Shown here: positions 18,385 to 27,831 of the stretch, piece by piece
Numbering within the stretch: the stretch's first letter is position 1
Layout: the number at the start of each line of letters is the position of its first letter
Assembly: GCF_014764405.1 (NCBI RefSeq)
Contig: NZ_CP061725.1
Location: forward strand, 310,001-374,000
DNA length: 64,000 nt
Reading direction: 5' to 3'
Origin: Micromonospora craniellae
GTDB taxonomy: Bacteria > Actinomycetota > Actinomycetes > Mycobacteriales > Micromonosporaceae
Translations under genes and position numbers: made by a program
Notes under the pieces: model-generated
Told to the model about the DNA's origin: nothing
The model's input: the letters and a program-made list of their open reading frames with translations, nothing else
The model's database searches: none

Positions 18385-19438
18385 GGTCGTGTGTCATAAG
18401 TGCCGTTCGAGGCGCCGGAGCCAGTTGTCGATCATGCTGATGGTGGCGGTGGCTTCGTAGCGCACTGCGAGTTTGTCGTAGCGGGTGGCCACGGCACGGT
18501 GCTGTTTGAGCAGGCTGATGCCGCACTCCACGGCGTGACGCTGCCGGTATGCGCTGGGGTCGAAGGCGGGTGGCCGGCCACCCGCCGAGCCCTTCTTACG
18601 ACGGTTCGCGGCCTGGTCGGCCTTGACCGGGATGACACAGCCGATACCACGGCGCCGCAGGTAGCCGCGGTTGGCCTTGCTGCTGTACGCCTTGTCCGCC
18701 AGGACCCGCTGCGGCCGACACCGGGGCCGCCCGACACCGAGACGAGGCACCCGGATGCGGTCCAGCACAGTGGTGAACTGCGGGCTGTCGCCGCGCTGCC
18801 CACCGGTGATGACGAACGCCAGCACCATGCGGCCCTGCTCGCAGGCCAGGTGCAGCTTGGTCGTCAGACCGCCCCGGGACCGGCCCAGCGCGTGATCCGC
18901 CGGCTCGGCGGCGCTGCTGCCGCCCGGCGGCTCGACCTGCGTGTGACTGCCCCGGCGGGCGCCGGCGGCGTGCTGATGCGCCCGCACGATCGTGGAGTCC
19001 ACACTCACGTCCCAGGAGATCAACCCGAGCGCGTCGGCCCTACCCTGCAACCCGGCCAGGATCCCCGCCCACACCCCCGCCCGCTGCCAGCGCCGGTACA
19101 GCCCGTACACCGTGCGCCAGTGCCCATAGCAGTCCGGCACGTCCCGCCACGGCGCACCCGTACGGACCCGCCACCTGATCCCGTCAATGAGCTGCCGCTT
19201 GCTCCACTTCGGCGGCCGACCCGGCTTCTTCCGCCCGGGCAGCAACGGCTCCAGCACCGCCCACTGCGCGTCGGTCAGGTCGTGCCGCCTCGTCACCACT
19301 ACGCTGGCCACGAGGTCTCCGTGCAGATGGTTGTCTTGGTCGATAACCCATCTACCGGAGACCTCACCGCATATCGATCACCGACACACCCAGCCGATCA
19401 CCTCACAGCAGGGCCACGGGCACTTATGACACACGGCC
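18385..19438. mobile_element. Intact IS5-family insertion sequence inside group II intron 2
   Basis: A 1,054-bp element with 20-bp inverted repeats (one mismatch) whose inner part reads GTGTGTCATAAGTGCC at the left end and the complement at the right. It is flanked by TA on both sides, the 2-bp duplication expected for the IS427-type branch of IS5. Removing it restores a continuous group II intron 5' region. Confidence 0.88.
18394..19311 (-). CDS. IS5-family transposase, intact
   Basis: A 305-residue DDE transposase filling its element. The N-terminal DUF4096 domain is LTDAQWAVLEPLLPGRKKPGRPPKWSKRQLIDG (residues 11-43). The catalytic core includes WDVSVDSTIVRAHQHAAGA with the first Asp, RVLADKAYSSKANRGYLRRR with the second, and the Y-R-E region YRQRHAVECGISLLKQHRAVATRYDKL with the Glu. 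No stop or frameshift is visible and its terminal repeats are intact, so this element may still be mobile. Confidence 0.92.
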   Translation of the reverse strand: MASVVVTRRHDLTDAQWAVLEPLLPGRKKPGRPPKWSKRQLIDGIRWRVRTGAPWRDVPDCYGHWRTVYGLYRRWQRAGVWAGILAGLQGRADALGLISWDVSVDSTIVRAHQHAAGARRGSHTQVEPPGGSSAAEPADHALGRSRGGLTTKLHLACEQGRMVLAFVITGGQRGDSPQFTTVLDRIRVPRLGVGRPRCRPQRVLADKAYSSKANRGYLRRRGIGCVIPVKADQAANRRKKGSAGGRPPAFDPSAYRQRHAVECGISLLKQHRAVATRYDKLAVRYEATATISMIDNWLRRLERHL

Positions 19439-19612
19439 TAGGCGGACCCCGGTCGTCTGGCAGTGCCGACCGGTCCCGCCGTTGTCAGGGCTGCTCCCAC
19501 CATCCCCGGCGCCTCCCGGTTCCGGCTGCCCTCAGCTTCACCGGCCTGCTGCGACAGACCGGCGGTGGAGCCCTTCCATCTCCACCCGGTAACACAGCGC
19601 CTCGTGGCGCAC

Positions 19613-20171
19613 GAAGTCACAGATCCAGGCCCTGGACCGCACGCAGCCGAGCCTGCCGCTCAAGCCCGGCCGGGCCGGCACGATGACCCACGACTACAAG
19701 CGGCACGGCGCCACAACCCTGTTCGCCGCGCTGGACGTGTTGACCGGCAAGGTCATCGGCAAGCGCTTCGCCCGGCACCGCCACGACGAGTTCCTGCGGT
19801 TCCTGCGCACCATCGACACATCGGCGCCCCGCAAGCTGCAGATCCACATGATCGTCGACAACGACGGCACCCACACCCACCCCAACGTCAAGGCGTGGCT
19901 GGCCAAACATCCCCGCTTCCACCTGCACTTCACCCCGACCAGCTCGTCCTGGCTGAACATGGTCGAGCGCTGGTTCGCCGACCTGACCGACAAGATGATC
20001 CGCCGAGGCGTGTTCCACAGCGTGCACGACCTCACCACCGCGATCGAGGAATACCTGCGAGTACACAACGACGACCCGAAACCGTTCGTATGGACCGCCA
20101 CCGCCGAATCGATCCTCGCCAAGGTCCGACGTGAACGCGTCACCCTCCAACAAACGGCAAGTCAAAACTGA
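19613..20171 (+). pseudogene. IS630-family transposase, C-terminal part only
   Basis: The frame begins abruptly at the last base of a Glu codon followed by KSQIQALDRTQPSLPLKPGR, the sequence that normally follows the first catalytic Asp-Glu of IS630 transposases. It continues through the second motif (MIVDNDGTHTH) and the catalytic Glu in WLNMVERWFADLTDKMIRRG to a normal C-terminus. The N-terminal half, including the first catalytic Asp, is absent. The break coincides exactly with the 5' end of group II intron 2 on the opposite strand, showing antisense intron insertion. The likely right IS end is near 20183, at a TA. Confidence 0.85.
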
Positions 20172-20230
20172 GACAGAACACTAGGAACGGGCCAGAGAGT
20201 CGGTGGGTAGTGCCTGCGGCGTTGAGCCAG

Positions 20231-20801
20231 GCCCGCTGACCTGGTCAAACGCGACTTCACCGCCGTGCGGCCGAACCAGCTGTGGGTCGCCGACCTGACC
20301 TACGTGCGCACCAGCCTGGGCTGGGTGTACGCCGCCTTCGTCCTCGACGTGTACTCCCGCATGATCGTCGGCTGGCAAGTCTCCACGTCGCTCTCCACAG
20401 ATTTGGCTCTCGACGCGCTGAAGATGACGATCTGGCGCCGCGAGAATCAAGGCGCTGACCTGGGCGGACTGGTCCACCATTCCGACCGGGGAGTCCAACA
20501 TCGAGCGATCCGCTACACCCAGCGGCTCGCCGAGGCCGGCGCCGTCACCTCCGTCGGCTCCAAGGGCGACTCGTACGACAACGCGATGGCCGAGGCGTTC
20601 AACTCCCTGTACAAGGCCGAACTCGTCCGCAACACCGGTCCGTGGCGCGGGCTCGACGACCTGGAGATAGCCACCGTCGAGTACATCGACTGGTACAACA
20701 ACCGCAGGCTGCACGGCGAACTCCGCCACGTCCCACCCGCCGAACACGAGGCACTACACGCGATGACCCACCCGGTCACCGCACCCCTGAAAACCAGCTA
20801 A
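20231..20801 (+). pseudogene. IS3-family transposase OrfB, 5'-truncated
   Basis: This frame encodes the catalytic C-terminal part of an IS3-type OrfB from ADLVKRDFTAVRPNQLWVAD onward. All three acidic motifs are present: LWVADLTYVRT, LVHHSDRGVQH and the Glu in DNAMAEAFNSLYKAEL. The N-terminal region and OrfA are missing, and the upstream sequence switches to the end of the IS630 remnant. It differs from the IS3 fragment at 15.9-16.8 kb. It is probably inactive without OrfA. Confidence 0.83.
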
Positions 20802-20922
20802 CCAACTCTCCATCAAACCCGGGGCTTGACACGCTGTGGCATGCCTGTGTCACTGTCAGGAGGCGCCTGCCAGAGGTTGGCTGAATCGCTGGGCAGCCAT
20901 CAGCGGCATGCCCACGCGCGGG

Positions 20923-20958
20923 CGGCCGGCGCCCAGCAAGTGTGCTGGGCACCGGCCG
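20923..20958 (-). terminator. Hairpin terminator downstream of the PL11 lyase gene
   Basis: CGGCCGGCGCCCAGCA pairs with TGCTGGGC-A-CCGGCCG across a 4-nt loop, 35 bases past the lyase stop codon. No T-run follows. It marks the edge of the sugar-utilisation locus. Confidence 0.65.
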
Positions 20959-20992
20959 TCTCGTGTGCCCGACGAGCGGAGTTCCTGCGACG

Positions 20993-23335
20993 TTATCGGC
21001 GGGTGTAGGTGATTCTCGGTGGCGGCGGCTGGGTCATGCCGGCGCCGAGGAAGTAGTCGAGATGGTGCGACTGGAGATAGCCCTTGAGGGTCATGGCGTT
21101 CCGGTAGGCCGGGTTGTGCGCCAACGTGTACAGCCGGGTGCTGGTCGGTTGGTTGGTGGTGAAGACCAACAGTTCGGTGGAGTTGCCGTTGGTGACCACC
21201 ACTTCTTCTCGCCAGTCGCCGAGGATGTCACCGATCAGCGTCGGGTACACCCCGTACGTCTGGCCGCCGTGTTGGCCCACGGTGAGTAGCCGTGGCAGGC
21301 GGTTGCTGGGGGTGGGGTTGTTCGGGTCCCACTTCTCGATCTTGCCGTCGTTGAACAGCTCCATGGTCAGGTCGCCGTCCCACCACAGGCCGTGCTGCGG
21401 CCAGGGGGCGGTGTCCGCGAGGCGTTGGTTCGAGGCGGCGTTGTAGACGCCCGAAAAGGACCAGACCTCCATGCCGGGCCGGCGTGGATCGATGTCACCG
21501 GCCATGCCACGCCCGACATCCGCAGTGCCGGCCTCGGTGTGTTTCCAGATCATGGCACCGGTGGCAGCGTCGTAGTAGTACTGGCGCAGGCCGCTGGGGT
21601 TGTCCTGCTGGACACCGAAGCCCTGCAGGCCCGGACGGTTGGGATCCATCTTCGCGATGTGGAACCGGTCGCCGTGCGTGATGCCCTGCGGTGCCAGCGA
21701 GTAGCGCAGGCGGCCGTCCCCGTTGAGCACGAACCCGATCTCGACGATCTCGTCCCGACCGTCGCCGTCGACATCGATGATCCGGGTGTTGTGCCCGTCC
21801 GGCAGGTTCTGGTTACCGCGCAGGAACTTCCACTGCTGGGTCAGGGCGCTGCCGGTGAAGCGCCATGCCGTGAACATGAGGTTGAAGTCCCCGCTGCCGA
21901 TCCGGTTCTTCATGTACGCGACCAGGCTCGGGTTCGTGCCGTCGAGGTGACCCACGCCGAAGCGGGCGTACATCGGGCCGTCGCTGAGGTAGTCGGTCGG
22001 CACCGGCGCCGTGGCGCGTGGCGCACCGGTCATGCCGTCCAGGATGGCGATGTGCTGACGGTTGTTGTCGCTTCCCTGGCTGAACGTGGTGCCATTGCCG
22101 AACCGTACGCCGTTGGCGATCCGCACCGCGACCTCCGCACGGCCGTCGCTGTCAAGGTCGTAGACCGTCACCCCGTCGTTGTGCCCGACGTTGATGGTCG
22201 ACGACCCGCCTTCGATGTTGTTCTGGTTGGTGCTGTTCGGACCCATGTCGACGTCCCAGAGGAACCGCCCGTCACTGCGGTACGCCTCGATCCGCTGCGG
22301 GCTGGTCTGGCGGTCCACCACGTAGTCGTACTCGCCGTCGCCGTCGAGGTCGCCCACCCAGACGAACTTCACCGTGCCGGTGTTGCGCAACGGCACCCGG
22401 ACCACCGGCTCGACGGCGTTGTTGGCCCGCAGCGTGAAAGCGCCGCTCGCCTGCTGTTCCACCCCGTTGACCACCGGCCGTACGTGGTAGCTGTTCGACT
22501 GCGACAGGTTCGCGGTGGTGTCCGTGTAGTTCGTCCCGCCAGTGAGCACAGTCGAGTTGAGCTTGACGGCAGCGCCGCCCCCGGTGGACCGGTAGACGTT
22601 GAACCCGATGCCCTGCGGGTCGAGACCGAGCAGCCGCCACGAGACGAGCACGCTCGACGTGGCGGATCGCACCGCCACGACGCCCCGACCCAGATTCTCC
22701 ATCAGCCGGGAACCGTTGGCGGGCGGCGGGCCGGTCGTCGGCGGCGGGCCAGTCGTCGGCGGCGGCGGGCTGCCGCCGTCGACCCGGACGAGTTGCCACT
22801 GTTGGTTGCTGGCGCCGGTGTCCGGCCACTGGACGAGTTCGGCACCGTCGGCGGTGGACCAGTCCAACACGTCCACCGCCTTGTTGGAATGCCGGGCGAT
22901 CAGTCGGACATGACCACCATCGGAGTCAGCCAGCCGGAACTGCTGGTGCGAGCCGTTGTTGTCGCTCCACTGCACCAGCGGGGTGCGGTCGGCCGTCGAC
23001 GCCTCGGACACGTCCAGCACCTTGCCGGAATGCCGCGACCGCAACCGGTAGAAACCGCCACCGGAATCCACGAACTGCCATTGCTGCCATGCACCGTCGT
23101 TACGCGTCCACTGGGTGATCCGAGCGCCGTCCCCGGTGGCCAACTCGAACACGTCCAACGCCTTACCCGAATGCCGGTTGACCAGTACGTACCAGGCGTT
23201 CGTGTCCACCGTCGCCGCCGAGGCGGCGGGCAGCCCGACGGCCACCCCGGTAATGGCGAGAAGCACGGTCACGCCCGCCGTCAGCAAGCTACGCCACCAT
23301 CGGCGGCGATGTGATAGAGCCAAAATGGGTGTCAT
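20993..23335 (-). CDS. Secreted rhamnogalacturonan lyase (PL11) with ricin-type CBM13 domain
   Basis: A 780-residue exported pectin-degrading enzyme. The signal peptide has a basic HRRRWWRSLL segment, a hydrophobic core and an ASAATV cleavage region. A ricin-B-type trefoil lectin domain (CBM13) covers about residues 35-175, with three repeats of the NRHSGKALDVFE / QWQFVDSGGGFYRL type. A proline-threonine linker (PPPPTTGPPP) joins it to a PL11 catalytic module (about 600 residues) with many FG-GAP-like calcium loops such as VWVGDLDGDGEYDYV and VYDLDSDGRAEVAVR. It should cleave the rhamnose-galacturonate backbone of rhamnogalacturonan I. The ATG at 23335 is preceded by AGGAG. The related lectin domain in the neighbouring GH43 enzyme suggests shared targeting. 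Confidence 0.92.
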   Translation of the reverse strand: MTPILALSHRRRWWRSLLTAGVTVLLAITGVAVGLPAASAATVDTNAWYVLVNRHSGKALDVFELATGDGARITQWTRNDGAWQQWQFVDSGGGFYRLRSRHSGKVLDVSEASTADRTPLVQWSDNNGSHQQFRLADSDGGHVRLIARHSNKAVDVLDWSTADGAELVQWPDTGASNQQWQLVRVDGGSPPPPTTGPPPTTGPPPANGSRLMENLGRGVVAVRSATSSVLVSWRLLGLDPQGIGFNVYRSTGGGAAVKLNSTVLTGGTNYTDTTANLSQSNSYHVRPVVNGVEQQASGAFTLRANNAVEPVVRVPLRNTGTVKFVWVGDLDGDGEYDYVVDRQTSPQRIEAYRSDGRFLWDVDMGPNSTNQNNIEGGSSTINVGHNDGVTVYDLDSDGRAEVAVRIANGVRFGNGTTFSQGSDNNRQHIAILDGMTGAPRATAPVPTDYLSDGPMYARFGVGHLDGTNPSLVAYMKNRIGSGDFNLMFTAWRFTGSALTQQWKFLRGNQNLPDGHNTRIIDVDGDGRDEIVEIGFVLNGDGRLRYSLAPQGITHGDRFHIAKMDPNRPGLQGFGVQQDNPSGLRQYYYDAATGAMIWKHTEAGTADVGRGMAGDIDPRRPGMEVWSFSGVYNAASNQRLADTAPWPQHGLWWDGDLTMELFNDGKIEKWDPNNPTPSNRLPRLLTVGQHGGQTYGVYPTLIGDILGDWREEVVVTNGNSTELLVFTTNQPTSTRLYTLAHNPAYRNAMTLKGYLQSHHLDYFLGAGMTQPPPPRITYTRR

Positions 23336-23493
23336 GGGAACTCCTATGATGGAAAGTGCGTCAGGCGATAGCTGGCCTGACCGACCAATTGAGGCAGATA
23401 CCCGAAGGGCCACTCGGCTGTCAAAGGTCACCGCCTAGCGGGGCAGTGATCCTTCTACAGCCTCACCAGGCCCGACGGCCCGCTGACGAGGGA

Positions 23494-25005
23494 TCAGTAC
23501 ACGTAGGGCCAGGCAGCCGAGTCGTAGCCGATGCGATTGATGCCGAGCAGTGCGGCACCGTTGTTGGCGTAGTAGTGGTAGAACAGGTGGTCGCCGTCGT
23601 TGTCGGCGAGGAACGCCTGATGGCCTGGTCCGTTGATGCTGCCGTGCGAGGCGAGGACCTGGGTGCCTCCGCCGGAGAGCATGGCCCTGCCGGCCCGGTC
23701 GACGTACGGCCCGGTCGGGCTCGCCGAGCGGCCCACCATGACGCGATACGTACTGTTGGCGCCCTGGCAGCAGCGGTCGAACGAGACGTACAGGTAGTAC
23801 CAGGCGCCGCGCTTGACGATCACGGGCGCCTCGATGCCCGGGCCGTAGTTGGCAAGACTGTGCATCGTCGTGCCGAGCCGGTGTCCCGTCGCCGGGTCGA
23901 CCTGGATCATCTTGATGCCTGACCAGAACGACCCGAAGCTCATCCACCACCGGCCCTGGTCGTCAACCAGCAGGTTGGGGTCGATCGCGTTGAAGTTGTC
24001 CGACGTCCGCGACTCGATCACCAGGCCCTGGTTGGTCCAACTTCCAGAAACGCCGGTGGTGCTGGTGGCCAGGAAGATCGCCGAGCGGTTGGAACCGAAC
24101 GTCGATGCCGAGTAGTACAGGTAGTAGCGGCCGTTGCGGTACGACAGGTCCGGTGCCCACAGGTTGGCCGCGCCGCCGGTGTAGGCGGTGGTCCACGGTG
24201 CGCCGCCGGGGAAGACCGCTCCGGCGTTGCGGTAGGTGATCCGGTCGGTGGAGGTCTTCAGCGCGACATTGTTGCCGGTGTGCGCGACCAGGTAAGTGCC
24301 GTCGGGCCGCTTGACCACGGTGGGGTCGTGGACGCCGACGTCACCGGAGACCCTGCCCGGCTGCGGGTAGGTCGGCGGCGGAGTACCGGTGGGCGGAGGC
24401 GACGTGGGGGTGCCGCCGGGTGGGGTGGTCGGTGTCCCGCCGGCACCCAGGCGTACCAGTTGCCACTGCTGGTTGGCGCCGTCCACATCGGTGTAACCGG
24501 CCAGACGACCACCGTCCGCCGTCGACCACTCCCACACATCGATAACCTTGCCGGACTGCCGGTTCACGAACCGCACGAAGCCACCAGCCGAATCCTGCAA
24601 CCGGAACTGCTGCGTAGCCGCCCCCCGATCGGTTGTCTGCACCAACTGGGTACCGTCAGCCGCCGCCGGCAACTCCAGCACCTTTCCACTGTGCCGTGAC
24701 CGCACTGTGTAAAACCCACCGCCGGCATCCACGAACTGCCACTGCTGTACCGCCAGATCATTTCGCGCCCACTGATTCACCGGCGCGTTCTCCGCCGTCG
24801 ACCACTCGAAGACATCCATCGCCTTGCCGCTGTGCCGATTCACGAACACGTACGACGCCGACGTATCCACCGTCGCCGCCGACGCCGACGGCACCCCGAA
24901 CACCACCCCCACCCCCGCCAGCAGCACCACCACAGCGGCGACCATCCCCGCCCGCCAGCCACGCCACCGCGAACCCACCCGCGGCAACCCACCCAAACCC
25001 ATCAT
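23494..25005 (-). CDS. Secreted GH43 endo-1,5-alpha-L-arabinanase with CBM13 domain
   Basis: A 503-residue exported enzyme that should cut the alpha-1,5-arabinan side chains of pectin. The signal peptide (WRGWRAGMVAAVVVLLAGVG, ending ASAATV) is followed by a ricin-type CBM13 domain (three QxW-type repeats, residues about 45-185), a threonine/proline linker and a GH43 five-blade propeller. The catalytic triad is visible: the base Asp in VGVHDPTVVK (about 227), the pKa-modulating Asp in FNAIDPNLLVDD (about 342) and the acid Glu in GPGIEAPVIV (about 392). It starts at the first of two ATGs after AAGGAGG. A possible LacI-type operator lies about 170 bases upstream. Confidence 0.92.
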   Translation of the reverse strand: MMGLGGLPRVGSRWRGWRAGMVAAVVVLLAGVGVVFGVPSASAATVDTSASYVFVNRHSGKAMDVFEWSTAENAPVNQWARNDLAVQQWQFVDAGGGFYTVRSRHSGKVLELPAAADGTQLVQTTDRGAATQQFRLQDSAGGFVRFVNRQSGKVIDVWEWSTADGGRLAGYTDVDGANQQWQLVRLGAGGTPTTPPGGTPTSPPPTGTPPPTYPQPGRVSGDVGVHDPTVVKRPDGTYLVAHTGNNVALKTSTDRITYRNAGAVFPGGAPWTTAYTGGAANLWAPDLSYRNGRYYLYYSASTFGSNRSAIFLATSTTGVSGSWTNQGLVIESRTSDNFNAIDPNLLVDDQGRWWMSFGSFWSGIKMIQVDPATGHRLGTTMHSLANYGPGIEAPVIVKRGAWYYLYVSFDRCCQGANSTYRVMVGRSASPTGPYVDRAGRAMLSGGGTQVLASHGSINGPGHQAFLADNDGDHLFYHYYANNGAALLGINRIGYDSAAWPYVY

Positions 25006-25172
25006 CACTACCTCCTTAAAGTTGTGGACCGAGCATTTTCGGACCCCGAGCAGGAGAACGGGCAGCAAGCCAATCGAAGCCGACCCGCATAGATCGGCGC
25101 ACGACTATTGCTTCGCATTACACGGCGATCAACGCACGGCCATCGCCACGTTACGCTGCCGTTACAAATGAT

Positions 25173-25186
25173 TGTTCGCGTTAACA
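25173..25186. promoter_or_regulatory. Possible LacI-family operator upstream of the GH43 gene
   Basis: TGTTCGCGTTAACA is an imperfect palindrome of the TGTTnnCGnnAACA type bound by many actinobacterial LacI regulators. It lies in the AT-richer spacer between the GH51 and GH43 genes. It differs from the perfect palindrome near the lacI gene, so the regulator that reads it is unknown. Confidence 0.4.
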
Positions 25187-25314
25187 TCGACACCTGTCAA
25201 GCATATGGCGCGTCGAACCTCGTCGAAATTTTCAATAATTGAAACAATCACGTAGGGAGACTGCTCGATCACCGAGGAGCCGCCTGGCGTGTTCGACACT
25301 CCGTACAGGACGGC

Positions 25315-25359
25315 GGATGCGACGTCTGACATCACTGGCCATAGTCAGACGTCGCATCC
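25315..25359 (-). terminator. Strong hairpin terminator after the GH51 gene
   Basis: A perfect 16-bp inverted repeat (GGATGCGACGTCTGAC and its complement) with a 13-nt loop begins 30 bases past the GH51 stop codon. It should separate the transporter-GH51 transcript from the GH43 unit. Confidence 0.8.
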
Positions 25360-25388
25360 GGGCCCGACCTTCTGGGCGGACTCGCAGG

Positions 25389-26915
25389 TCAGCCGCCCGG
25401 CTGCGACTGGAAGGAGCACCGCAGCACCGTCCAGGACACCGGTGGAAGTACAACCTCGGCGCCGCTGGCGTGGATCGAGAGCTTCCGGTTGGGTCGCAGT
25501 GTGACCCTGTCCTGGTCACCCACGGTGTTGCTGGCGCGGATGTCGTCATCGGCAAGGGTCCACGCCTGCGCACGGGACACAGTAGCGTCGAAGCGGCTCA
25601 GGTCTATGGTGATCTGGACCGGTCGGCTTTCGTCGCGATTGACCACGAAGATCGCCACATCACCCGTCTGCACATCGTGGGTCGCGACCGCATCGACCAC
25701 CGCCGCCTCGCCGTAGCGCACGGTCGGGTAGGACGGACCGTCGATATCCGTGCGTAGCACGTCACCACGCGCCAGGGCAGCGGTGCGGGCAAACGGATGA
25801 AAGATGGTCTGTCGCCAGGCAGGCCCGCCAGGCTCGGTCCGGATCGGAGCGATCACGTTGACCAACTGCGCCTGGCAGGCAGCAGTGACGCGGTCGCTGT
25901 GTCGCAACAGGGAGATGAGCAGATTGCCCACGACGACGGCATCGGCCACGTTGTATTCGTCCTCGATGACGCGTGGAGCGACCTGCCACTCATCCGCCCT
26001 TACCTGACTCTGGAATCGGGTGAGATACCAGACGTTCCACTCGTCGAAAGACAAGTGGATCTTCTTCTTGCTACGCAGCCTGGCCCCGATGCTGTCGGCA
26101 GTGGCGACGACGCTGTCGATGAAGTGGTCCATGTCCGTCGCAGAGGCGAGGAATGAGCCTAGATCGTTGTCATGTTCCTCGTAGTAGGCATGGCAGGAGA
26201 CGTAGTCCACGAGGTCGTAGGTGTGCTCCAGGACAGTGGCTTCCCAGGCTCCGAAGGTCGGCATACTGGAGCTGGAGCTGCCGCAGACGACGAGCTCCAG
26301 GTCTGGTTCCGCGGCACGCAACGCCCGCGCGGTGGCGGCGGCGAGCTGCCCGTACGCGTCGGCGGTCTTGTGCCCGAGCTGCCACGGGCCGTCGAGCTCA
26401 TTGCCCAGGCACCACATCCGGATGCCGTAAGGCTCGTCGGCGCCGTTGGCTCGGCGCAGGTCCGCCAGGTGGGTGCCGGCTACCTGGTTGATGTACTCGT
26501 GAACGTCCAGGGCATCCTGTACGCCCCGGGTACCCAGGTTGAGCGCGTACATGATCTCGACGTCGGCCTTGGTCGCCCATCGCGCGAACTCATCGATACC
26601 GACCTCATTCGTCTCGATGCTGCGCCAGGCGAGGTCACGGCGGCGCGGGCGCCGGTCCCTCGGGCCCACTCCGTCCTCCCACCGGTAGCCGGAGACGAAG
26701 TTGCCGCCCGGGTAGCGGACCGTCGTCACGCCGAGTTCGCGGGTGAGGGCCAGGACGTCGGTACGGAAGCCGTCGTCGTCGGCGGAGGGATGGCCGGGCT
26801 CGTAGAGGCCGGTGTAGACGCATCGCCCCATGTGCTCGACGAACGTGCCGAAGGTGCGCCGGTTGACCGGCGCCACCACAGCCGCGGGATCAAGCGTGAC
26901 GCGAGCGATGTGCAC
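25389..26915 (-). CDS. Intracellular alpha-L-arabinofuranosidase, GH51
   Basis: A 508-residue cytoplasmic enzyme without signal peptide that removes arabinose from imported arabino-oligosaccharides. The TIM-barrel contains the acid/base Glu in MWCLGNELDG (residue 173) and the nucleophile Glu in LSFDEWNVW (residue 292), the two signatures of GH51. The conserved TVRYPGGNFVSGYRW motif is at about 64-79. The C-terminal beta-sandwich is complete (DGPSYPTVRYGEAAVVDAVATH to the end), as expected for the roughly 500-residue family. It lies 51 bases downstream of the sugar-transporter permease gene on the same strand and probably shared its mRNA. IS insertions upstream may now make its expression depend on another promoter. 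Confidence 0.94.
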   Translation of the reverse strand: MHIARVTLDPAAVVAPVNRRTFGTFVEHMGRCVYTGLYEPGHPSADDDGFRTDVLALTRELGVTTVRYPGGNFVSGYRWEDGVGPRDRRPRRRDLAWRSIETNEVGIDEFARWATKADVEIMYALNLGTRGVQDALDVHEYINQVAGTHLADLRRANGADEPYGIRMWCLGNELDGPWQLGHKTADAYGQLAAATARALRAAEPDLELVVCGSSSSSMPTFGAWEATVLEHTYDLVDYVSCHAYYEEHDNDLGSFLASATDMDHFIDSVVATADSIGARLRSKKKIHLSFDEWNVWYLTRFQSQVRADEWQVAPRVIEDEYNVADAVVVGNLLISLLRHSDRVTAACQAQLVNVIAPIRTEPGGPAWRQTIFHPFARTAALARGDVLRTDIDGPSYPTVRYGEAAVVDAVATHDVQTGDVAIFVVNRDESRPVQITIDLSRFDATVSRAQAWTLADDDIRASNTVGDQDRVTLRPNRKLSIHASGAEVVLPPVSWTVLRCSFQSQPGG

Positions 26916-27831
26916 AGTCCTTCTCCTCGTTCGGCGAGCGTTGACGACGACAGTCGGTCGAGTCGGTCATTTGAGAGCGCCGATGGTCAAACCGCCGCGC
27001 CAGTACCGCTGCAGCAGCAGGAACGCGGCGATCAGCGGGATGATCGCCACCAGCGAGCCGATGACAATGACATTGAACAGGGCGGGCCCACCGTTGCCGA
27101 TGGTCGCGGACAGGTACCAGGACCGCAGGCCGACGGTGAGCGGATAGAGATCCTGGTCGCTGAGCATTACCAGCGGCAGGAAGAAGTTGTTCCAGGTTGC
27201 CACCATGCTGAACAGCAGGACCGTGACCAGCGCCGGCCGCATGGCGGGCAGCGCGACGCTCCGAAAGACCCGGAACTCTCCGGCACCGTCGATCCGGGCA
27301 GCCTCCAGCATCTCGTCCGGCACCGAGTCGTAGGCGTAGACCCGTAACAGGTACACCCCGAACGGATTGAGCAACGAGGGCAGGATCACCGCCCACACCG
27401 AGTTGACGAGCTCGATCTCGGCCATCATCAAATACGTCGGCAGTACCAGGGCGGTAGCCGGCACCATGATGAGGCCGAGTAGCAGCGCGAACAGCGCGTT
27501 GCGGCCGACGAAGCGTAGTTTGGCGAAGGCGTAGCCAGCCAGGGCGGCGATCGCGGTGGCACCGATACCGCTGGTCACGGCATACAGTGCGGAGTTTCCC
27601 AGCCAACGCAGGTAGTAACTGGATAGGTGTCGTTGATCTTTCAGAGGTGTTTGGCCGGGGTGGGTCGTTGACCTCGATCCGTCAGAGGGTCTTGCTCCCT
27701 GCCTGACCGTTTCGGCTTGACCGTTTTGTCCACCCGGTTTGGGTGTGATATCGCCACGTGTCGCTGTGGAAGCGCGAGTTCTCCGGGCCCTCGGTCACGG
27801 TCTTTCTACTGGTAGGTACAGGGGTCCAGGG

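Larger units (their letters stand above)
16821..19612 (-). mobile_element. Group II intron 2: 3'-truncated and interrupted by an IS5-type element
   Basis: The canonical intron start GUGCGCC lies on the minus strand at 19612-19606, immediately next to an IS630 transposase codon for Glu. The 5' RNA continues to 19441, is interrupted by the IS at 18385-19438, resumes at 18384 and runs to the reverse-transcriptase start at 17939. Without the IS the 5' leader would be about 620 nt, the usual length. The 3' end (rest of the RT gene, domains V and VI) is gone, cut by the IS3 element at 16820. The intron cannot splice. Confidence 0.72.
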
